64,000 nucleotides of DNA from positions 145,515,252 to 145,579,251 of the forward strand of contig NC_081555.1 of the NCBI RefSeq assembly GCF_963082655.1, in the 5' to 3' direction. The notes beneath the pieces are model-generated. The model was not told the origin of the DNA, made no database searches, and saw only the letters and a program-made list of their open reading frames with translations. The translations under genes and the position numbers were made by a program. Position 1 is the first letter of the stretch. Every line of letters starts with the position of its first letter. This DNA comes from Stomoxys calcitrans (taxonomy: Eukaryota; Arthropoda; Insecta; Diptera; Muscidae). Positions 23,186-31,773 of this stretch are shown here, piece after piece.

Positions 23186-23440
23186 ATAAAAGCGCATTGA
23201 GTTCAGCCACGCAGAATGTCCATCACCATGGATATGCATTATCCTTTATATAGCCAACACCATAGGATAGGCGAAGTATTCATATCGTCATGCCTATTGC
23301 AACACATTAAATAGATCTTTTACGAGCCTACAAAGTATACATATTTTTGATAGCCTTAGAATTCTAGGACGAATTTACTATGGCCGTGTGTCTGTCCCTC
23401 TATGTGTTAGTCTGTTGTAATCACACTACAAACTTTACTT
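23186..23440. mobile_element. Heavily decayed HINE-type termini
   Basis: 'ACGAATAAAAGCGCATTGAG' resembles a hairpin end. It is followed by CACCATAGGATAGGCGAAGT, a degraded TATACATATTTTTGATAG block and GTGTCTGTCC in the opposite sense. Both ends of an element seem to lie almost back to back, with the array lost. Confidence 0.45.
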
Positions 23441-23515
23441 TTCTTTAGTTGGCCATTACAGAATATTTATTCCTCTAGTCGAACTTATAAAAGTTTTCCA
23501 AGGACCTCGAACTCG

Positions 23516-23800
23516 ATGCAGATTATCTGGCGCCCCAACTGGGCAATATTTTCACACTGGCCTGGGACTTCGCAATGCGAAAGCCTGGCAGCAGGCAAGG
23601 GTGGTGTTTATACCCAGGCCCGGCAAGGCAAATTATGCGACACCAAAGGCCTTAAACCCGTAAGCCTTACGTCCTTTCTATGTAAAACAAGGGAACGTAT
23701 TGTGAACCACAGATAAATGGTGGGACATCCAGCGAACTGACCAAATACAAACAGCATGCCTAGGTCAAGGAAAGGTCGATGGAGACAGCCCCGCACGAGG
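23516..23800 (+). pseudogene. Non-LTR retrotransposon RT fragment, left flank of LTR element
   Basis: Plus-strand frames interrupted by frameshifts read 'AWQQARVVFIPRPGKANYA' then 'LKPVSLTSFLCKTRERIVNH', the typical start of a LINE reverse transcriptase (motifs before the palm). About 30 codons later a 'VKERSMETAPHE'-like stretch runs into the N gap. RNase H remnants of probably the same LINE lie beyond the LTR element at 34001-34230. Confidence 0.75.
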
Positions 23801-24000
23801 NNNNNNNNNNNNNNNNNNNNNNNNNNNNNNNNNNNNNNNNNNNNNNNNNNNNNNNNNNNNNNNNNNNNNNNNNNNNNNNNNNNNNNNNNNNNNNNNNNNN
23901 NNNNNNNNNNNNNNNNNNNNNNNNNNNNNNNNNNNNNNNNNNNNNNNNNNNNNNNNNNNNNNNNNNNNNNNNNNNNNNNNNNNNNNNNNNNNNNNNNNNN
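23801..24000. other. Assembly gap (200 N)
   Basis: Exactly 200 N, a placeholder size. It lies 7 bp from the start of the 5' LTR, so neither the left junction nor the true distance is known. Confidence 0.99.
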
Positions 24001-24007
24001 CGAGCTA

Positions 24008-26236
24008 TGTAGTGGGAAATATTCGACTTTAGAGCTCAATTTTCTTTGATCTTTATATATACTTTGCTGCAGATGGGTTATGAAGTTTTGAAATTTAACG
24101 GTCGACCTCTGTTAAGAATATCCAAATAAGGCGCATAACATTCATTGGGTGAGAAGAGTAATCAGCTGTAAGCATTGTTTATTGATCTGCCGATTGTGAG
24201 CTTTGAATAATTGATTGATGTTATCCGATAGCAAGTAGTTTTTTTTCGTGTTTTTTTTTTTCTTGTGGTGTTGTTGTTAACGGAGATATTGGACATCACA
24301 CAGTAAGAAGTATGCCATGCTTGGCGACAAAATTCTTCCACATTTCAATTGTGATTTCAAAGTCTTAAGAAGTGGTTCTCAGTCGGTCTGATTAGACAGA
24401 TAATCTTATAAGAGTCTTTGTACAGTAGGACAAAGAGTTCTGTGGTCGAATAGCCAAGTTGGGCAAGTGGTTTTAAACTACATCGTGTTTGGCAGAAATT
24501 TACCTAAATAAAAGAATAGTTGAAAGATCTGAGGGTAAGTTTTTCTTGGAAAGAAGGAAGAAAGAAAAAGCATTATCTTAAATAAAATTCTGTTTTTAGA
24601 CGTATTGGCTGGCGGGACGGTTGATAAGACCACGTGTTACCTTGGTGTGACTGTGGTAACTGCTCCCCAGAATTCTCAAGCCATATATACTATACCCTAT
24701 TTGCCTTCTGAAGAAAGTAAACTTCCCTAAATTTCTTGGGATCTGGAGAAGGAATAAGCATAATACAATAGATTTCTCCTATACTCTTCAAATTTGTACA
24801 CCACCTAACCCTGACCCAAATAAAGTAATTTGATTAAGCGAGCCTCATAAAGTGCAGACCTCTGAAAATCACACTAAAACCCTAACTGGTAGAGGAAGAG
24901 CGGAACACGTGAGAGCTGAACGGTACACACCAATTGGAAACGTGATGGAATATGCCTCTAAACATTAAGATAATTCTTTAAGCTACTAAACTCCTCGGTG
25001 TGAAAAAGGAATTTTCCTGGTATAAACCTGGAAATGGTATATACATATAAAATTTGTAATCTCTTACAGCTTTAAGCAAATCTTCATCAGAAACGATATC
25101 GATGGGCCCAACGATGGAGTAAGAAACAATGTGATGAATGAAATGTGAGTAAAAGACAATTCAAATAGTTACCTTTTATGAATATATACCATTTCACCAA
25201 TATAAGATACCTCGGTAATTATTCCTATAAATTTTGTGTGGGAAGCCCTATATGGCAAACTACCTTTATATTTTGGTAATTTCTTTTGGCACCATGTAGA
25301 TACTTTCCCATAGATTTTGGTTAGACTCTAACATGTTTCCAATTACTAGCTTTCATTCATGAATGTCACCAAATTTCTCTCTGAGTAATAAGCCTTTCTT
25401 TTTTTTATTGAGAACTTGAATTGTAATACAAAAAAAAAAAAACAAAAAAAAAAGAAGTATAACACTTTTGCTACAACTTTTTCTCATTCTTTATGATACT
25501 CTAGAATTTTTGTTTTGCTACTCTCTTACGTACTCTCTTTAGTTAGGCAATTATGATTTTAATTCAATACATACCTTAGATGAACGTACATACCTACCTA
25601 TAAGTTACTATTATTTTGTTTATTTACCTTTTTCTTTCTTCATTCATTGAATAAATACTAGAAATGTACTCTCTTAAGAAATTATTTGATTTTGTTATGC
25701 GCTGGTAAATTGTTGTTAGGTCTGTCCAAGTAGTCAGCTGTCCCATAAATATGATCGGTTAAGCTAACTTGTTGTTAGTATGATTTAGGGCGATCGATGA
25801 TATTTATAAACGGTCGCAAGGCAGGGAGGGTAGTGGATATTTGTACTCAATGAGATCTGGAGTACATGGAAGTGATGAAAGGTGAACGCAATTAGTATAC
25901 TGGTGTCCGTTATTGAGTCCGTCCGTATGCCAATTTCGGCAGTTTGATAAGGTCTAAGAATGGCTTTGTAATTTTCTTTGAGAGTGCGGATTTATTTTGT
26001 TTTGGTTATTTTTTTTTTGTTAAGTATCCAAGTGCACCTAAAAAAATTGTGTTCGGTGGTTGTATGTTGGACTGGGCACGCGACGAACCCATGAATAAGA
26101 CGAGCTAGCTAGTGCGAAGCTAGAGGTGCATAGCTGTGTTTTTGAGTCCAAATTAAATAAGGTAACATACGTTTTTTTTTTATGATTATCAGATTAGCCC
26201 CCCCTCTTGGGTGGATAAAACATCAACCACACCACA
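24008..26236 (+). repeat. 5' LTR (2,229 bp)
   Basis: It starts TGTAGTGGGAAATATTCGAC and ends CATCAACCACACCACA. The tips TGTAGTG / CACCACA form an imperfect inverted repeat with the canonical TG...CA. Identity to the 3' LTR is nearly complete: substitutions are seen near 24963, 25026, 25214, 25521 and 26166, plus length changes in poly-T and poly-A runs. Promoter and poly-A signals cannot be placed with certainty; TATATATA at about 24054 and several AATAAA words are candidates. Confidence 0.95.
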
Positions 26237-26240
26237 TCAA

Positions 26241-26258
26241 TGGCGCCCAACGTGGGGC
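26241..26258 (+). other. Primer-binding site, tRNA-Lys1,2 type
   Basis: TGGCGCCCAACGTGGGGC starts 4 bp after the 5' LTR. This 18-mer is the complement of the 3' end of tRNA-Lys1,2, the primer known for several retroviruses and expected for Osvaldo-like elements. Confidence 0.9.
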
Positions 26259-26800
26259 CCGAAACTTGTAAGGTTATTTGCTCTGTTTAGGCATGGCATT
26301 TACTTTCGGTATGTTTTGGGATTCTCGTATATTGTGCAGATCATACCTCTTCACAATTCATTTGTTTGTTTATTTTCCATTTTGATTTGATGAATTTGAT
26401 GCTAGAAATTGTTTGTTGAATTTCTGTTAAATTTTTTGTATGGAATAAGCGATAGCAATTCGGTTCCGGATTGGTCGACCCGAAGAATTTTCTGAGAATA
26501 AATTTACATATCTGGCCTGATTTATCTTTCAAATATTTCCTTTCGGATCTACTGATTTTGCTTAGATTTTGTTTGCTTGGATTTATCGGAAATTAGAGTA
26601 GTCTTTGATTCTCTGACCACATTACAGATTTTGGGTTTTCGGCGGGTCCTTGTAACTATAAAACTTTAACTGCAATAGAATTTAGTTCACCAAAATACTT
26701 CTTTTTAGAATATATCCAAATTTCATCATATTAGGGATTCAGCAGATTATGAGGATAGACGTTTGATTACTTATATTTATTATATTATCGTTATATTAAA

Positions 26801-28414
26801 ATGTCTGTAAGACATAGCAATGAAGATTTGTCCAATAGCGGGTCAGCTGCTATCTGTACTATTTGCAAGGTGTCTTTAGGCAACGAAAGACCTTTGGCTG
26901 TAACCCACTGTAAACACACTTTTCATAGAACTTGTGCTCGATCTTGGCTTGGTGAGACCCAGAACTGTCCAACTTGTAAGACACCTTGCCTATTGTCGCA
27001 AGTCGATTTCCCGGATCAGTCCGCGGAGTTGCTACTAAATCTTCTATCCTCAGATGAGGGGAATCGTGATGCTCAGGGAGGGGTTGATGATGCTAATCGA
27101 AACACTGGGACTAAACCTAAGTCTAAGAGTAGTAGAGGGAAGACAACTTTCGGTCGTCCTGTTACCCGTTCCATGAATTTTCAAGGGAACTTGGCTGAAG
27201 CGGTCATGAGGGATTCTAATTGTGGCACTCAAAGAGTTAAGTTTACCGATAAAGACGATGACCGGAACCAATGTAGATCTGAGAATAGGTCTCAAGTGGA
27301 TTACGATTTGATTAGAAACATAGTATGTGCAGAACAGGAGAGGAATTTCCGCGGCCTTGCAGCATCACTGAATGACATGATTGAAAGGCAAGTTAGGGCG
27401 TGTTTTGATAATATGACCATTTCGGAGTCCCCTCGGGGTTCCAATATATCTGAATATGATTGGCCCAGGGAGATGCCTAGTATGGGGGCTGGCGTTCGTA
27501 ACTTTTCTTCTAATAGGGATGACCATCCTAGCGTGGATAGACGGAACACACATACCAGCAATAGGACACGATGTTCTGTTGTTCCGGAGAAGGTATCATC
27601 GCTAATTCAGAATTGGCATCTGAAGTTCGATGGCTCGAAAGACGGCATATCGACCGATGAATTCGTCTACAGGGTTGAGGCACTAACGAGGCAGAATCTT
27701 GAAGGAAATTTTGAGCTATTGTGCGATAATTTGCATGTTTTGTTGTTTGGCAAGGCAGATAGATGGTTTTGGAAGTTTCACAGAAGAAATCCTCGGTTTG
27801 ATTGGGATACTTTTCGTTTTGAATTGCATAGGAAATTTGACGACAACTTATCGGACTTGGACATATGGGAAAGAATAAGGAAGCGCCGCCAGAAAGAGAG
27901 CGAGACCTTCGAGGATTACCAGACTGCTGTCGAGGAGTTGGTTGAAAAGCTCTCATCCGTCGTATGTGAACGTGACTTGGTCGAGATTCTCCTGAGAAAC
28001 TCCAAACCAGGGCTAAGATACGAATTGCTTCATTTGCGGATAGACTCCTTGGCCCGTCTTCGTGAAGAAGTGGGTCGTCATGAAACATTCTTCTCTGAGT
28101 CATACCCCCAGGCTAGTCGCATGCGAGGTTTTCGGGGAAATATTTCTGCTATACAGGATTCTGACGGCGATGACATATTTGAGGACGATGTTGTGGCTGA
28201 TATGCAGCACAGAAACGGGAATGTTACATGCTGGAATTGTGATTCCAAGGGTCACCGATACGATGATTGTCTTGAGCCCAGGAGGATTTTTTGCTATGGT
28301 TGCGGGACCAAGGATGTATTCAAGCCTAGATGCCGAAAGTGCAATCCTTCGGAAAACCGGAGGAGGGATGCGGCAACCAACACCAAACTGTCGCATCCGG
28401 ATTGTCCTCAGTAG
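26801..28414 (+). CDS. gag: Gag polyprotein with N-terminal RING-H2 finger and zinc knuckles
   Basis: 537 residues, starting in a good insect context (TAAAATG). The N-terminus has a complete RING-H2 pattern: C19-x2-C22-x14-C37-x-H39-x2-H42-x2-C45-x10-C56-x2-C59. A basic, low-complexity stretch follows. Residues about 265-430 resemble a retrotransposon capsid (WHLKFDG, ADRWFWKFHRR, FRFELHRKF, ESFEDY-like 'ETFEDYQTAVEELVEKL'). At 477-490 there is a CCHC knuckle (C-x2-C-x4-H-x4-C). A second knuckle at 498-511 keeps its cysteines but has Val506 where the His should be. Gag forms the particle and binds RNA; the RING is what usually marks an E3 ubiquitin ligase, so a ubiquitin-related role is inference. 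Pol overlaps its last 85 nt in the -1 frame. Confidence 0.93.
   Translation: MSVRHSNEDLSNSGSAAICTICKVSLGNERPLAVTHCKHTFHRTCARSWLGETQNCPTCKTPCLLSQVDFPDQSAELLLNLLSSDEGNRDAQGGVDDANRNTGTKPKSKSSRGKTTFGRPVTRSMNFQGNLAEAVMRDSNCGTQRVKFTDKDDDRNQCRSENRSQVDYDLIRNIVCAEQERNFRGLAASLNDMIERQVRACFDNMTISESPRGSNISEYDWPREMPSMGAGVRNFSSNRDDHPSVDRRNTHTSNRTRCSVVPEKVSSLIQNWHLKFDGSKDGISTDEFVYRVEALTRQNLEGNFELLCDNLHVLLFGKADRWFWKFHRRNPRFDWDTFRFELHRKFDDNLSDLDIWERIRKRRQKESETFEDYQTAVEELVEKLSSVVCERDLVEILLRNSKPGLRYELLHLRIDSLARLREEVGRHETFFSESYPQASRMRGFRGNISAIQDSDGDDIFEDDVVADMQHRNGNVTCWNCDSKGHRYDDCLEPRRIFCYGCGTKDVFKPRCRKCNPSENRRRDAATNTKLSHPDCPQ
28330..28414 (+). promoter_or_regulatory. gag-pol overlap; -1 frameshift window
   Basis: Gag uses frame 2 and pol frame 1 of the window, so the shift is -1. 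The pol frame is closed upstream by TAG at 28327-28329, which confines any shift to these 85 nt. The most slip-prone string I see is G GAA AAC at 28351-28357 (gag frame spacing), related to but not a canonical X XXY YYZ heptamer. Confidence 0.55.
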
Positions 28415-31400
28415 CAGTACAAACAGGGGAGATATCTATAGATTTGCCTGCCAGGAATTTTAGTACTAGGAACCCACTTTTGAGGACTTTATTACCATAT
28501 CACGAGAGGCTTAAAAATTATTTAGAAGTAAGGCAACGAATTTTTTCCAACTCTACACCTTTGAGGAATACTCCGAAACGCTCGACAAGGCGATTGCGCA
28601 GATTTTGGAAGGATGTGATTTCTACCAGATCCCAGTTGGTTTCAGCAGTAGTTTTCGGCAATGATAGCAGGTTGTACATAGATATCGATTTATTTGGTAG
28701 AAATTTTTTAGCACTTCTTGATTCTGGTGCTACCATCAGTTGCGTTGGATTTGAGGCGGCAAAGTTTGTTTTAAATGAGAGGAAGTTCAAGAAATGTAGA
28801 GGCAATGTTAACACGGCCAATGGATCTCCTAATGAGGTCGTAGGAAAATTTACCACTGAATTGACGTACAGGAATATTTCAACGGAAATAGAATTTTTTA
28901 TAGTTCCATCTTTGAGGCAAGACATATATTTGGGAACAAATTTCTGGAAGAAGTTCGGTCTTTTTGATGCTGTGGCTAATATTGGGGATGTTCCGGTGGT
29001 CTCTGAACTCGATGTAGGGAAGGATATTAAACCTGGGGGCCCGGCGATGGTGCATGACCTTACCATGGGACAGAAAGGAAGGCTTAATGAGGTGATAGCT
29101 ACTTTCCCCTCGTATGAGAAGAATGGGCTTGGCAGAACGGATCTTATAACGCACACGATCGATGTGGGTGGAACTAAGCCAATCAAACAGCGGCATTGGC
29201 CCGTGTCACCGGCCGTCGAGAAGATGATGTTTGATGAAGTTGATCACATGTTGGCCTTGGGGGTCATAGAGGAGTCCACCAGCCCGTGGAGCAGCAATTG
29301 CGTGCTTGTTAGGCGAGGGGATAAGAAGAGGCTATGTTTAGACTCCCGTGAAATTAATAAACATACATTGAAGGATGCCTACCCCCTGCCACACATAGAT
29401 GGCATTTTGAGTCGACTACCTCCTGCTAGATTCATTACTGGTCTGGACATGAAACACGCGTTCTGGCAGATTCCGTTGGACGAAAGGTCTCGCCAGGTGA
29501 CAGCGTTCACAATTCCAAATAGGCCACTGTACCAATATACAGTAATGCCATTTGGATTGTGCAACGCGCCCCAGACGTTATGTCGCCTCATGGACCGTGT
29601 GATACCGTCACATTTGCGCAGTAGAGTTTTTGTTTATTTAGACGATTTACTCGTATTATCTGATGGTTTTGATTCGCATTTGATCTTGTTGCGTGAAGTG
29701 GCTTTGTGCTTATGCAAGGCCAATCTCACCATAAATATTTCTAAGTCGAAATTTTGCATGACGGAGGTCAGGTATTTGGGCTTTATTGTGGGGAATGGGC
29801 AGATAAAGACCGATCCCGAGAAGATAAGGGCGATTATAGACTTTCCTGTACCTTCCTCTGTGAAGCAGCTAAGGAGTTTCCTAGGACTCTCAGGTTGGTA
29901 CAGGAGGTTTATCAACAACTTCGCGTCCATTTCCTTCGACTTGACGGAACTTCTGAAGAAGGGTAAGACTTTTTGTTGGAATGAAAGAGCGCAGGCGTCC
30001 TTCGAAAGATTGAAGTCCATGCTGACATCGACACCCGTTTTGGTCACTCCTGACTTCAACAAGAGATTTATATTGCTGTGCGACGCGAGTTTGAATGGTC
30101 TGGGCTGTGTTTTGGCTCAGGAAAACGATGAGGGAATCGAATTACCCATAGCATTCATGTCGGTTAAACTGACCAAGGCACAACGAAATTACTCGGTAAC
30201 AGAGCTTGAATGTCTCGCCGTCGTCCAGGGGATCAAAAAGTTTCGCGCATATATCGAGGGCCAGGAGTTCTGCGTCATAACTGATCACGCTAGCCTTCAG
30301 TGGCTAATGAGGCAGCGTGATCTCTCTGGCCGGTTGGCGAGATGGGCACTCAAGCTCCAAGGGTTTAGATTTACCATATTGCACAGGAAAGGATCCGCCA
30401 ATGTTGTTGCCGATACACTTTCTCGTATACCCGGTGAGGAGATAGATGCAGTTGAGGATGATGGTCCTATTGTCGATTTGTCTTCGGATCAATTTAGGTC
30501 GAAGGAGTATGAGGTGCTTAAGGAAAAGGTCCTACAGGCGGGTTCTAGGTATCCCGATTTGAAGGTTGTTGACGATTTTCTCTACAAGAGGACGCAGTTT
30601 TCTAGCAGTATAGATGACCAAGGAGACTGCTGGAGATTATGGATTCCGAAAAGTCTGGTTCCTAGTGTACTTCATCGCGCCCATAATCCACCTTCGTCTG
30701 CGCACTGCGGAATAGCCAAGACCATGGAGAAGATAAAAAGGTACTTATTTTGGCCCAAAATGACCTTGCAGATTCGGGACTATGTTTCTAAATGTGAGAC
30801 CTGTAGATGCACGAAAAACCCTAACGTTATTTTGAGACCGCCTATGGGTAGGCCCATGACATCTGAACGCCCATTCCAAAAGCTTTTCCTTGATCTACTC
30901 GGACCTTACCCTCGATCGAAAAGTGGTAATATTGGAGTGCTCATAATCGTTGACCATTTGACTAAGTTCTTATTTTTGCAGCCCTTGCGTAAATTCACTT
31001 CCGGATTGATTTGCGACTACTTACGAAAATTTGTTTTCCCTGTATTTGGTGTACCAGAAACCGTTCTGACGGATAATGGGAGCCAATTTAGATCTGGGAT
31101 TTTCGAGTCGTTTCTCACTGGATTTGGAGTGAGACATGTTTGCACCGCAATTTACTCTCCCCAGTCTAATTCGTCTGAACGGGTGAATAGGTCGGTGCTG
31201 GCATCCATCCGGGCGTACATTGGGAACGATCACACCAATTGGGATTGCAATCTGCCAGAGATATGTGCGGCTCTTAGATCAACGGTTCATAGAAGTACAG
31301 GTTATTCGCCATACAGTCTGGTATTTGGTCAGGAGATGATTTTAAATGGTAAAGATTATGAAATGCTGCGCGGGATAGGGCTTGTTTCAGAGGACACCCG

Positions 31401-31713
31401 ATTAAAGTACCCCGACTATCTTCAACTTATGAGGGAACAAGCCAAACGAAAGATCTCAGATTCTTACATGGAAAATGCTGTTAGATATAATCTGCGTAGT
31501 AGACCTGTCCAGTATACCAAAGGTGAAATCGTATTGTCTAGGAATTTTGTTCAAAGTAATGCAGCTAAGAAGTTTAATTCGAAACTAGCCCCTACATTCC
31601 GCAAGAGTATTGTTAGTCGCAAAATAGGCAATTCCTACTATGAGCTAAAGGATGACACTGGCAAAGAGCTCGGGGTATACCATGCCAAAGATCTTCAAAA
31701 ATTGCCGAGATAA
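28330..31713 (+). CDS. pol: Pol polyprotein: protease, reverse transcriptase, RNase H, integrase
   Basis: 1,127 residues from the first ATG in frame; a TAG lies directly before it (28327), so Pol must be made by -1 frameshifting within 28330-28414 or by separate initiation. Aspartic protease: LLDSGAT, catalytic D131. RT: LDMKHAFW with D373, MPFGLCNAPQT at 407-416, YLDD at 436-439. RNase H: D585 in CDAS, E627 in TELE, D652 in TDHASL, D695 in ADTLSR. Integrase: zinc-binding H782, H792, C822, C825; catalytic D855 (FLDLLGP), D915 (TDNGSQF) and E950 (NSSERVNR). All expected catalytic residues are present and no stop interrupts the frame, so the enzyme set appears intact. No chromodomain is evident at the C-terminus. 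Pol ends 60 bp before the 3' LTR, leaving no room for env. Confidence 0.96.
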   Translation: MPKVQSFGKPEEGCGNQHQTVASGLSSVAVQTGEISIDLPARNFSTRNPLLRTLLPYHERLKNYLEVRQRIFSNSTPLRNTPKRSTRRLRRFWKDVISTRSQLVSAVVFGNDSRLYIDIDLFGRNFLALLDSGATISCVGFEAAKFVLNERKFKKCRGNVNTANGSPNEVVGKFTTELTYRNISTEIEFFIVPSLRQDIYLGTNFWKKFGLFDAVANIGDVPVVSELDVGKDIKPGGPAMVHDLTMGQKGRLNEVIATFPSYEKNGLGRTDLITHTIDVGGTKPIKQRHWPVSPAVEKMMFDEVDHMLALGVIEESTSPWSSNCVLVRRGDKKRLCLDSREINKHTLKDAYPLPHIDGILSRLPPARFITGLDMKHAFWQIPLDERSRQVTAFTIPNRPLYQYTVMPFGLCNAPQTLCRLMDRVIPSHLRSRVFVYLDDLLVLSDGFDSHLILLREVALCLCKANLTINISKSKFCMTEVRYLGFIVGNGQIKTDPEKIRAIIDFPVPSSVKQLRSFLGLSGWYRRFINNFASISFDLTELLKKGKTFCWNERAQASFERLKSMLTSTPVLVTPDFNKRFILLCDASLNGLGCVLAQENDEGIELPIAFMSVKLTKAQRNYSVTELECLAVVQGIKKFRAYIEGQEFCVITDHASLQWLMRQRDLSGRLARWALKLQGFRFTILHRKGSANVVADTLSRIPGEEIDAVEDDGPIVDLSSDQFRSKEYEVLKEKVLQAGSRYPDLKVVDDFLYKRTQFSSSIDDQGDCWRLWIPKSLVPSVLHRAHNPPSSAHCGIAKTMEKIKRYLFWPKMTLQIRDYVSKCETCRCTKNPNVILRPPMGRPMTSERPFQKLFLDLLGPYPRSKSGNIGVLIIVDHLTKFLFLQPLRKFTSGLICDYLRKFVFPVFGVPETVLTDNGSQFRSGIFESFLTGFGVRHVCTAIYSPQSNSSERVNRSVLASIRAYIGNDHTNWDCNLPEICAALRSTVHRSTGYSPYSLVFGQEMILNGKDYEMLRGIGLVSEDTRLKYPDYLQLMREQAKRKISDSYMENAVRYNLRSRPVQYTKGEIVLSRNFVQSNAAKKFNSKLAPTFRKSIVSRKIGNSYYELKDDTGKELGVYHAKDLQKLPR

Positions 31714-31773
31714 CGAATTTCCCTTTTTCCAGCTAAGTCTTCTCTTGAATGTCCTTCACATCCTCATCTGTTT

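Noticed and set aside
23608..24049. Frames of 77-143 codons across the N block
   Set aside because: They exist only because N was read as open codons.
31714..31773. An env gene or third frame in the LTR element
   Set aside because: Only 60 bp separate pol from the 3' LTR.
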